A stretch of DNA of 64,000 nt, from the NCBI GenBank assembly GCA_021234155.1, contig JAJEKV010000310.1:186001-250000 (forward strand). Direction: 5' to 3'. This document shows positions 1 to 10,067 of this stretch, in pieces; position 1 is the stretch's first letter, and every line of letters begins with the position of its first letter. The translations under genes were made by a program, and so were the position numbers. Origin of the DNA: Isoetes taiwanensis. Taxonomy: Eukaryota; Streptophyta; Lycopodiopsida; Isoetales; Isoetaceae. The notes under the pieces were generated by a model that saw only the letters and a program-made list of their open reading frames with translations, was not told the origin of the DNA and ran no database searches.

Positions 1-1555
1 AAATGCTCATATCGACTCTACTCCAAGATGAGAAAGATGGGCTATGCTCCACACGAGTTTGGATGCGATTCTCTGGCACTACCCAAAATGGCGGTGGTCT
101 GAATGCGGCATTGGCATATGGATTTGCAGCATTGACCATTTGCTTTAGCAGGGATGATTCTGGCACAAGCTAAATTGACGGTTTATTTTAAACGGTGGTA
201 ACTTTCCTTTCATAATGCTCATAAAGATTTGATGGAGGCTTTATGGTAAGCTGGAATTCAACTTAAGATTCTGTAATAGGTACAGATGTAAGAGATTTTC
301 CCGCCTTTGTGAGAATAAAGCAGAGGATACGATGAGATATCTTGAGAAATGAAAGAGTGCTTCACAGAAGCGTTGTTACCGCTGCTTGAAGAAGCACAAA
401 TTACTTTGGAATGAAAGGAATATGGCCAAGTATTCCCATAGATGGATCGGCTCTTGGTTGGAGCACATGCTTTAAAACAGCGAAAGATATGTGAATAATA
501 TTTTTAAACCATCCAGGATCACAGCTGTGATGGCTTTGGACCTTCTGAACACTTGATTCTCTAGAACGCAAGTAGATGAAGACCTTGAATCAGCCTTCGA
601 ATTACAAAGGTACATGTCTGCTATGGCAGATTACAGGTTTGAAAGGTTGCCAATGGTTGGCTGAAATGTTTTCACTGGTTTTCTTGCTCTTGTACATACA
701 TTTTTATTTCGTATTTCTTATTTTCAGTAAATTTTAACTTGGGGACAAAGAGGTTACAAAGGGTAATCGGTGATGAACCGAGAGGCCCATATGTACCTTT
801 TGGCCCTTGCTTTGTTACCATTATCATGCTAACAAAGTATTGTTTGGCTGCAGGTACCGGACCTCTCTTCTCTTTGTCGTTTCTTTGTTCCTTAAATGTT
901 TTAGTTTGCTGGAAATGGTGATGGATACGTAGCTTTGGAGCTTACAACAAAAACATGGAAATGATAAGTTATTTCCTTATATCAGCCAGTGCATTTTCAG
1001 GAAACACTGCATTTACTTGCACTTATCTTACTAAGATGATTATGCTGTACACAAAACATACTTATATAGCACTGGTTTTCTGATGTGCTTGACATTGTAA
1101 AGATTTTTAACATGATACAGGCTCTATTTTGAGGCTTAAACAGATCATGGTTGCACAGATACATTAGGAGTGCAGATACATTTATGACAGTGGACTACAT
1201 AAAAAGCATGGATGACTTGTTCACATGATAAACATTTACTATTTCTTCAAGGTTGCATGTATATTCTACACTTTCATATTGAACTAAATTTGATTACTTT
1301 GGCTTTGTTGATCAAATTCACTCGAATTATGAGAAGTGGCCATACATTAATATTAAAAATCTTTCATATTGGGATGTCTTTATGTATTTTTCTTTTTGGA
1401 GTATGTTTTATGGCTAGGATATGTCCTATATACTTGATGTCCCAGATACAAATGCCACTCTGGATTTATGATCTAGATGTGGGCAGATAATACTACATCA
1501 GGGATTGACCTGAGTAGATGTCATACTAGTTGGCTTTTGCTATGGCTAGCGTGGA
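1..1555. other. Stretch with no recognisable gene
   Basis: I find no protein I can name here. Short open stretches occur on the plus strand (a 57-codon one from base 3, another around 575-650), but they are broken by stops and match no family I recognise. They could be scraps of a decayed gene or of repeats. Confidence 0.35.
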
Positions 1556-1559
1556 TTTG

Positions 1560-1740
1560 GATTTTTTTTTTTTTTTTTTTAAAATGGACGAAAGCCAAAA
1601 GTTTATTAATCGGATAAAAAGTACAAAATTTACATGTCTCATCTAACTGTGTAAGCACAAAAAAGATGTTACAAGAGCACAAGCCTGGAGCACAATGTGC
1701 TTACTCCAGAAAAGGAGACTAATCTATTTACCTGATGATT
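1560..1740 (-). mobile_element. Poly(A)-tailed retrotransposon 3' end
   Basis: Read on the minus strand, this segment ends in an AATAAA-like signal (ATTAATAAA), a short trailer and a run of about 20 A (seen as poly-T at 1562-1580). That is the 3' end of a reverse-transcribed, polyadenylated RNA, such as an L1-type LINE or a retrocopy. No coding region is recognisable upstream, so the source is uncertain. Confidence 0.4.
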
Positions 1741-2239
1741 TGTAATCAGATGGTGCACTGTAAATTAGCTATATGCAATGTCAAGAAACATGTCTCTCTT
1801 TTTCTCACGGCATGGTCGCATGCTTTTAATTTACTCTATACTCGATCGTCATCTGATAGACCTGCCAGGTCTCCATGGACAATATAATATTTCCATTAAT
1901 TCATTACATGTAAGGTCTCCAAGCCATGCTTATAACATACTCATTCATTCTGTTGTGTTAGCCACGTTCTCCATATTCAGGGTTCTAATTTACTGCAAGA
2001 TTTGCAAGCCGTGGATGAATTTTTGCATTCCAGCATCATTATCCATCAAAAGGGGTCGAATTCAAGGGACAAATTTGTCCCCATTGAAAATCTCCAATTT
2101 TTTTCACAGATGATGGATTGTCGCTATGGTGTTGTGGCTATAGCAGATCGCTAGAAGCAAGCAGGGCATCATATCTGACTAGTCTTTCCTTTCTTCGGTA
2201 TGGTTTTCTGATGAAGTTATTTGTGATGTAAGGTACTAG

Positions 2240-4960
2240 TTCATAGATCTCCATCACACAACAAACGTCTCTTACACAAGGATCATTTGAGTGGTCGTCA
2301 GCAAGCCGATGATAGTAGGAAGAAAACAGCCCAAGGCAGCCAACATTATGTGCTAGATGTTGAAGAACTGCATGCGTGTCATTATGAAGAAAATAAAAAA
2401 CGTATTGCTAGTGTGTCCTATAAGCTTTAAAACATATTGCTTAGAGCTTAAGATAAAGATGGATGTATTCATTATGCAATAGCCATCTGATGTTGATGTA
2501 CCTCGACCAAGCTCATCTAATGCAACAAGAGAATGTTTTGTTACACGACTCTGAATGTGAAGCAAGGACAATAAATTAGTGTCCTGAAGCCCACACCCAA
2601 ATAAACAAAAGCTTTGCTCTGGAGCTTCATCCATGTTCTACACATAGAAAAAGAAAATTTTGCTTAATGCTTGAATCAAGATATTGTGGATGAGACGATA
2701 TAGAACGAGATGACCACTAAGTTTTCTTAGATAACAGAAGTGCACTTCCTCTACTTTTGAGACAACTATTTGAAGCAGGAAATGATAGTGTGGAATTTGT
2801 GACTGAACCCTAAGACTATTATGTCACAAATACCACGATTCTTTTTATTGTTGTCTACATACTGCTAAATAGAAAAATGCAAATATGCTCATTTGGAGTT
2901 CGTTTGTTCTTCAAATTTTCACATTGTAAACCCCAAATCTAAGATGCAGCATTGTTAATATAATAATAATAATAATAATATGTGTCTAGCTCACGTAGGG
3001 CCTCGAGACTATGGAGCACGAAAACTTTTTACAACTTCAACAATAGAGAACGATGTGCATCCACCGCTCTCATGTATAAACTCAAACGCATAGGTGATAG
3101 CGCTAATAGTGAATGAAAATCAGCCACTTGAATGTTGAAATGTTCCCTGATATGGTGATATGCCGTGCATTGTATAAACGTATGGTACTCATCCTCGATT
3201 TGACTTTCTTCGCATACCTTGCAAATACGATCCTCGACAGGGATTTTAGACCACACGGCCGGTCTCAATTGCAAGTCTATGTGAGCCTGTTCTGCACTGC
3301 AATAACCGTTTATATCCTTGCGGGATGTCTGCATTCAAATAGGCTTGGCTCCCATATTCAAATTGTCGATTCACATTGGCCCTGTAATACATCATCTTTT
3401 TTCCTGGAACTTCCCATAAGTGTTCTACTGCAAGTTTCTCCAGCAATTCTCGCGCATCCGACTTATTACTCGGCCAGTTGGAATCAGTCACACCCCATCT
3501 GACTGCCCATTCCCGGACGTCTTTCATCCATCCTGAAGTTTCTGAGCTCAACATGGCCTGATAAGATATCCGATCCGTTGGCGCCCTGCAATCGATTGAC
3601 AAAATTGATTGCCCGAAAAGGTGCTTTCAATTCCATTGGAAAAAGGCCAGCCTCGCCAGCATAATTGCATAAGGGATCTGCGAGGCTTTATACCTAATTC
3701 CTCGGAGAAAGGTCTTACGAATGGATTCGACCTGTTTGCCATAACTTGGAAGATATCTTGGGCCCCCATATGGGTGCACCATACAGCAAGGCAGTGCCGG
3801 ACTATAAATAGTACCTTTTTTGAGTCCCCAATCTATAAGAGAATTTTGAAAGCATGTTGTCTGCTTTGCCGCCTTGCTTCTGTGACCCTGCGTTTGATGC
3901 ATTCTTTCCAATTATATTTGGATGAAAAATCAATCCCCAAGTATTTAAAGCACTCGACCGCCTCTAACTCCATCCCGTTGTATTTGAACCTACTGTCTCT
4001 GGTGCCAAATACCATTATCTTTGACTTAGCCACATTAAGCATCATCTGTTTTTTTCCATGCAAAAGACTCCGTGCATTGTAAATGCTTTTGTAGGATGTG
4101 CTCTTTATTCACCACTAACACCACATCATCTGCAGATAGAAGTAATTGGACAATGTATGTACCTATTCTCGATCCAAATCAGAGAGACAGCTCCTTTAGC
4201 TTGATCTTCAAGCTCATCTATAAAGATGCCAAATAAGCGTAGGAGGAGACAGGGCATCTGGCGCACTCCAATGGTGCTTTTTATAAGCTGTGGTAACTTT
4301 ACATGAAAGCTTAATCAAGACTTCACATTATAATTGGGAGATTGCATCACGATATCCATTGGAACACCAAGCTGTGCCATCCTTTCACCCAGTTTTTCCC
4401 TCGAGATTGTATCAAATGCTTTTGCAAAATCGATAAAGGCAATGTAAAGTGCAGTATTGGGAGATTTGGCTTTTTCTACAAGGGATTGCGTCTCCCTTGT
4501 AGAAACAATATAAACAACATATATAAACAATACAATATAAACATACCAGCATATTAACAGTCTTAGAAAGCTCTACAAAAAATGTACTTTGTGCAGCCAT
4601 AATGTGGTCTTTGGCCCCCATGCGCACAAAAAATTTATCGACTGGTGAAAGTTCAAAGCTTTCAGCTGGACACTATCTATTAACAAAAAGTGAAATAAGT
4701 TAGCCATCACATGCAGTATATAATCCACATGCAAAGATCTAATCGGTAATAACTCGAAACATGATTCCTACTCTAAACAAAATAAATATTATTAATTTGT
4801 CAACATGAGTAACTACCAACCAAATTTGAATTTCAAATGTACATAACCAAATAAAAATCTTATGCAATTTAGCAACATTGCAATACATCTCCATAGTAAG
4901 GACTACCCTACACCTTCCTGCTAAGGACAATGAACCAGTAGTAACATATCCTGGTCGCTT
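2240..4960 (-). pseudogene. MSH6: Broken MSH6-like mismatch-repair gene (C-terminal ATPase exons)
   Basis: MSH6 pairs with MSH2 to recognise base mismatches in nuclear DNA; the C-terminal part is an ABC-type ATPase. Three exons are visible on the minus strand. Exon 4672-4547 (42 codons, clean AG/GTATGT borders) carries AESFELSPVD and RMGAKDHIMAAQSTF. Exon 2550-2473 carries the Walker B/signature segment LVALDELGRGTSTSDG, in matching phase. Exon 2367-2240 carries SSYYHRL, the equivalent of STHYHRL. Upstream, at about 4935-4890, a degenerate Walker A segment can be aligned in which the lysine codon reads TAG. The second exon has no GT donor where expected. The intron between the first two exons contains a LINE. 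MSH6 fits better than MSH7 or MSH3 because of RMGAKDHIM and YHRL. The N-terminal part is not seen. Clearly a relic, at least in this copy. Confidence 0.8.
2955..4510 (-). mobile_element. 5'-truncated LINE, same family as the 51-55 kb element
   Basis: The minus strand encodes, in several broken frames, the second half of a LINE ORF2. It starts inside the reverse transcriptase (ALYIAFIDFAKAFDTI at about 4460-4410), continues through a mutated catalytic box (SADD instead of YADD, about 4125) and SKIMVFGTRDSRFKYNG (about 4025), and ends with a C-terminal zinc finger (CKVC...H...C, about 3220-3150) and a stop at 3029. The tail is a run of TAT units (plus strand AATAATAAT, about 2957-2982). Every segment lines up with the 51-55 kb copy. 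It is 5'-truncated, typical of target-primed reverse transcription, and sits in an intron of the MSH6-like relic. Confidence 0.9.
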
Positions 4961-5439
4961 ATAAAGAGCTAAGATGTTATTAAAGCTGTTGTAAAATAAA
5001 ATTAGAATGTATCTGCCTGGGATTGAAACCACCAGAATGCAAACTATCCATGATTCAAGATCAGAACATTTTGGAATAATAGCTATGCTGCATCTAATAA
5101 TTGCCTTAGGTTTCTTAATCAGAACCTCGTCCAATCTTACTCTTTGAAATGTGATTTCAAAGAAAAATTTGTAACTTATTCACCTTGGTAGAATAGCAGG
5201 GATGTTGCACGTTAGGCCATCTGTTATGGACAACAGTCTTACATGTTATTGAATTATCTATCATATGATCCGAATTATAAGGTTATGAGTGTATACAAAA
5301 GGCTGGGAAAGAGAAACGTTCGCGGCGACTGCCGCGATAAGTTTCTTGTAAGAGATAAACTTATTACTTGTAGAGTATAGTGGGATTCCTTGGTTTGAGC
5401 CTTCCATACCTATATAGTGATGTTGGTTTTTTATATAGG

Positions 5440-5511
5440 AATGATCTCTTTGTGTTCATTCCGGGGAGGAAGCAGGGGACACCGCCCTGAAATCAACACA
5501 AAGAGATCATT
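5440..5511. repeat. Perfect 17-bp inverted repeat (hairpin)
   Basis: AATGATCTCTTTGTGTT at 5440-5456 is repeated as its exact reverse complement at 5495-5511, with a 38-base loop. It could fold as DNA or RNA; it may be a very short foldback element. No gene assignment. Confidence 0.8.
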
Positions 5512-5735
5512 GGTGCAACGTGAATGCAGGTGTCGCAATTCATCCTCTGGAGTCGATCAGAATGCAGGTAAAATTGACTGGAATTCAAGTAAAATCACAG
5601 AATGTCGCTTAAAACAAAGAGAATGTAAGGTTAAATTGAGCGACTATCCATTTTTTTTGCTTTAACATTCCAGGAAAGGACAACTGCCAAGTGGTGCAGC
5701 ATGGTCGGTCGACGCGGGTGAATTGCGACTTGCAT

Positions 5736-5907
5736 CCCGAGCATCTTATTTAACAACCACGGTCATGTTTGAACCAGGTTTTTGTGGACTTTAACGAATT
5801 TTTTAGTGAGCGTCATGTTAAAGCCACATTGAGAGAAAAAATACACGGAGTTTTTTTTTATTTCATGCTGGTTCAAACATGACCGTGATTGTTAAATAAG
5901 ACGCTCG
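5736..5907. mobile_element. MITE with long terminal inverted repeats and 7-bp target duplication
   Basis: The 172-bp element has inverted arms of about 40 bp: 5744-5777 matches the reverse complement of 5868-5901 in 33 of 34 positions, and the match extends imperfectly to both ends. It is flanked by the direct repeat CTTGCAT at 5729-5735 and 5908-5914, a credible target-site duplication. It has no coding capacity, so it is non-autonomous. A 7-8 bp duplication would fit a hAT-like source, but the superfamily is not certain. Confidence 0.8.
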
Positions 5908-6139
5908 CTTGCATTTAAGATATTGTGTGTTATTTTTACCCTTCAAAGCCGAAACAATATTTCCCCCTTCCCTCACCCTTTGGCTTTTTCCTTAAGTCTG
6001 CCCTTTTTGCTTCTATAATGTGGCCGAAATGTGGAATGCTATTTTTATAACATAAGATTTCCAATGGTTTAATTGGGGTATTCGTATGTGGAATGTTATT
6101 TTACTGACAGTGGCAAGGGGGATTCGAAACCCTGGAATA

Positions 6140-7060
6140 TTGGGTGAGCATCTTGTGCCCGGTTGGCCGGAACTGTGAGTACCGCCTTAGGATGCTCCAG
6201 GGATAGCGGAGCTGCATTTTGTGAACTATCACGGGAACCGTAGATTGACTGCTAGCTTGTCGTATACACTGGCCAGGATGATTCGTTCTGGAAAGTTTAC
6301 ATTGTCTAGTTCTTGGATTATCCCTTCTAATACTGCCCATATTAATGAGCACCGTGTCCGGGCTACATGGAGGGTCCTGCTCAATCCTAGTCACTGCATG
6401 CCATCGGATATGAGGACAATTTTGTTTGGGCTGCCAGCAGGTTTTGTACCTGTGGAAAGGAATGGGCCTGGGAGGAGGCGGTATTGGGATGATGCTATTC
6501 CTATTGATGAACATGATGATTCTTATAGTGGAAACAGTGATGATGATGTCATTCTTGAGCCTGGTGTGGATTTCATCCCTGTGCACAAGGGTGATTGTAC
6601 CATGGCTGTTGGGTGATGATCTTGGTTGCCTCTTCATTGTACAGTTGGGTTTGTTTTCATGGCTTTCTTTGTTTTTAGTTGCAGGGAATATGGAGACTGA
6701 TGGGGAACCAGTTGCTGGCGTGGAGCAACCTGCTTTGTCTTTGCCTGACTCTTTTATTTCGTTTGCTGTAGAAGCATCCCATCCAGACCCTGTTGTGTTC
6801 TCGGCTGAGCCCAAGGCAGTGTTTTGTGCTCAAGAGTTTGTTAATAGCATTATCCAGGTTGGAACTGAGGCGCATCGGATTGCGGTATCCTTGCGCTTGC
6901 TCAGCGGGCGGCTTAGGAGGGTTTTATGCCTCAATTCACAATGCCATATCTGGCTGTGGAGTGGGATCGGGTTGGGGTGCCCCGTTCGAAGTTGCACATC
7001 TTGGCGCTCTCATATGAGCCTTGCGATGGTCTTGCTTTGTGCAAGAAATACGGCAACTAG
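6140..7060 (+). pseudogene. Unidentified broken plant reading frame
   Basis: A protein-like frame runs from about 6150, crosses two stops (near 6176 and 6188) and stays open to 6616. It holds a basic stretch (ERNGPGRRRYWDD) and an acidic one (DEHDDSYSGNSDDD). A second open stretch follows at 6684-7060 (METDGEPVAGVEQP...), which shifts frame near 6890 and continues as MPQFTMPYLAVEWDRVGVPR until a stop at 7060. The two parts could be exons, with an intron around 6617-6683. I do not recognise the family. Stops and at least one frameshift argue for a pseudogene, possibly carried by a mobile element. Confidence 0.4.
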
Positions 7061-7488
7061 ATGAACTTATTAGGCATGCACGCAGGTAGTGGCTCCACTA
7101 TGAACCCGATGTCTTTACATGTTGTTGTTCTGTTGGCCTCTGTTTTTGTGTGTGCGCTTGAAAAACCTTCTTCTGGATTTGTATTGTGGGAATAATAGGT
7201 ATGCTTTTGTTCTAAATGTCGTGTTCAATATGTTTCAGCAGGATGGAATTGCTTGACAGGTATGGATGCTTTGCTGGCTCTGAATTTGTATGTAAATGTC
7301 ACATGTTTGCAGTTGTTAAGCAGATTTGTGTGGAATGTTATTTTCATGACCTCTTCAATCTGTTTTGAGCGACACCTTTCTTTGTATAATGTGGCGAAAT
7401 TTTCAATCTTTGTTTTTCAAATTCTCAGGCTTCAAACAATATGGCCGGTAATCGACTTCTTTTGGTTTGTTAGTGGGCTTGTTTCTAA

Positions 7489-7570
7489 GCATACTAGGCA
7501 TCCCTCTTTCCGGGATTCCTAGTATGCTTGGATGAGCGTGGGAACTTCTCTTTGGGTTCGACTCCCGTGC
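7489..7570 (+). repeat. Hairpin next to a tRNA-like box B
   Basis: Bases 7489-7504 and 7512-7527 form a 16-bp stem with one mismatch and a 7-base loop. Immediately downstream lies GGGTTCGACTCCC (about 7553-7565), which matches the RNA polymerase III box B consensus (GGTTCGANNCC) and could form a T-arm. No full tRNA fold or box A is visible, so a degenerate SINE is more likely than a tRNA gene. Confidence 0.35.
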
Positions 7571-7893
7571 TCATAATTATTTGTTTGGTCAAACTCCCAA
7601 TTTTGAGATGTTGTATTTATTCAATGGTTTGGTTGGATCATAGGGGTAAGTCAAATATGGGGATTTGACCCCATCTTGACTTGCACTTAAGGGCTGGAAT
7701 TTCGCCCCATGGCATATGCTGTGAAATATGCCAGCGTCGGATGGTCCCCAAAAAATAATAGACACCCCAAATGATAATACACCCCACTGCTAGTTTTAAG
7801 CCTGCCCTACTGCTACTGCTAGTTTTATTGGTCAAATAATATTTATAGGCTAACGGTGTCTTGCAAAGACGGAGAGAAGCGCGGGGATCTGCC

Positions 7894-8916
7894 ATGGCGC
7901 CCAACAGAATGAGATGCCTATACATTTACAATCGTAATGGTGTGTGCCTGCATTACCATGTATGGGATAGACCCTTCTCCACATTGAGCCCGCATCAGGA
8001 TCACAAGCTCATGTTCGGGCTTCTCTTCTCTCTCAAGTCTTTAACTGCCAAGATCGATCCCCTCAAGTAAGTCAAGGTACACTGTACACTGTCGTTGTTA
8101 ATAAGGTATCATCTTTTGCTTTTCCAATATGGTGTTCCTGGTTGATCTATTATTTTTTCCCATTAGATCAGAGTCTATGCTCGGAAACGTGTCTCATGTC
8201 CCTTAGTAAAGTTATGGTCAGTTGAGCTCGTTACATTATAAATTGTCACACTTGGGCTTAAAAATGGGGCAAAAATTCTCAATTATAGCCAATCTTGAAT
8301 TAGACAATCGCAGTCTTCGCTTCCTCAAACATATAGAATTCAACCCCAGTAGTTCATATAGCTGTACCCAGAAGTTAGTTCCTTTCTCCTTTTTCCTTTT
8401 TGAAGAGCAAGGGGTGTATATCTGCTGAACGTTACTGCTTGAATATGGCACGATCAAGTGAAGGATGTTGTTTGGACTGGCAGAACCAACACAGGTAATT
8501 TAGGTGTTCCACAATTACCTGGAGAAGGTTGTTCCTTTCACAGCTTCCGTACAAACACGTACAAACTTGGCTTTATGGAAACTCCCTCTGGTATAAAGGT
8601 TGATCTATGAGCCCTGTTCTATTGCTAGATTTCTTTTCTTGTGGTCTCATATTCTGCAGCTTCCTGTTGGATATGCAGTTTGTCCTTGTCACAGATCCTA
8701 GAATGGGGGATCTACGTGAAGCATTGAAGTTTATATACAACAATATTTATGTTGAATATGTTGTCAAGAATCCACTTTATGTTCCTGGCCAGCCTTTCAG
8801 GTGCATATTGATTAACTTATTTTGATTATTTCTTATAGCTGAAACGTGTGGATTGTGTATCATATAGATGTGACCTCTTTAACTATACCTTGGATCAATA
8901 TGTCAAGACACTTTAG
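7894..8916 (+). CDS. TRAPPC1: TRAPP complex subunit 1 (Bet5/TRAPPC1), four exons
   Basis: A small core subunit of the TRAPP tethering complex, which activates Rab1/Ypt1-type GTPases at the Golgi. I reconstruct four exons with canonical GT-AG borders and consistent phase: 7894-8066, 8484-8598, 8679-8800 and 8868-8916, giving 152 residues, close to the family length. The product opens with MAPNRMRCLYIYNRNGVCL and continues through HKLMFGLLFSLKSL, GNLGVPQLPGEGCSFHS, ETPSGIK, VEYVVKNPLY and LDQYVKTL. This is a longin-fold protein and matches plant Bet5 proteins along its whole length. The start codon lies in an excellent context (GCCATGG), and exon 1 ends at a textbook donor (GTAAGT). No breaks: very likely a functional housekeeping gene. 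Confidence 0.95.
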
Positions 8917-10067
8917 TAGATGGGGAGCACTTGACAGGAAACATACATTAGTGTCAACACGGGCACTAGTTAAAGCCAACATGGTTGTAGATTATGAGTT
9001 TGTAATTGATAGCTGCCCTTAGAGTTGGTGAGGCAGAAGGATGGAACTTCAAATGGACACCTAAAACACTTGATTAGAAGTTGGCTATTTATAGGCTCTG
9101 ATATATGTCTGAGCTTGCCTCTTTCTTGAGCAGAACTCTTATTAAGATAAAGTTCAGAGGACCTCATGATGCTCTCATGTTGTATGTTGTTCCTAGTTGC
9201 TGCAGATCCTAATGTTGGCTGAATTTTTGGTTTTTTATGATCTAATACCTCATTTCATGATTTGTTACATGTAGATAATGCTATGTTTTTAGTTTTTTCT
9301 GGCTCAAACATGCAAATATTTGTTTTGGCAATCATGATGATGAAGACATCTTGGGCAAGTTCAATGTGAAATGTATTCTGCCTTAGGGAGATCACTTTCT
9401 GGAAGGTAACCATAAAATGTGCTGTCCATGTTTTGGCATTTGCTAGCTCTGAAGACTGTCAATGAGCTCTTTAGCAACCAGTCGGTCCCACCTGATTTAA
9501 CCCTAGGAGTGGGGGAGGGGTTTGACGATATGCTGCTGATCCCATTGCAGTTGTAGAGAAATCTTCTTCTTTTGCCTTTTTCTTTTTTGAAGGTAAGGCA
9601 GTATATTTGTATTCAAATGATAAAAAATTACAACATGTACATCTGATCCTCTTTCTTGAAATGATAAAGAATTAACATGTACCTCTGATCCTCTGTTGTA
9701 AAATCAACTAATCAACCAAAATTCTGAAAATGCCTTGGTTCAAATCAACTTTTTTAGTCGTCAACCAAAATTCCGAAAATCAAGGCTCTAAGTCGAAGCA
9801 AAATAAGCCCTTTGCCTGACTGCCATCTCCATCTAACACCGAGCAGCAACCAGCAAATCGGCATCCTGGAAACAATTCCTGACTGCATCACAATCAGCCA
9901 AAAGCTCAAACTCGTCTCTGGCCATAAAACAGTCGCCAGGGGAAACCTGATTTGGGAAAGAAAATGTTCGGATATGGAAAAGCAAAACCAACTAGCCTGG
10001 CACTTTCTCTGATTGTTTAGATGGTGAGTAGATTCTACGAGTTGCAAGATTGAGAAGAAGCATATAT
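8917..10067. other. Intergenic, with an L1-like 3' end on the minus strand
   Basis: No gene is recognisable. On the minus strand, about 9660-9585 reads as a retrotransposon 3' end finishing in CCTTACCTTCAAAAAAG, which resembles the 3' ends at 41.99 kb and 61.6 kb. The segment 9750-10067 is probably the 3' untranslated region of the gene that ends at 10068. Confidence 0.45.

Noticed and set aside
6101-6814. 237-codon minus-strand open frame
   Set aside because: It is antisense to the better plus-strand frame, has low-quality composition and no recognisable motif.
7489-7570. Possible tRNA gene
   Set aside because: Only a T-arm/box B is present; no acceptor stem, D-arm or anticodon loop could be assembled.
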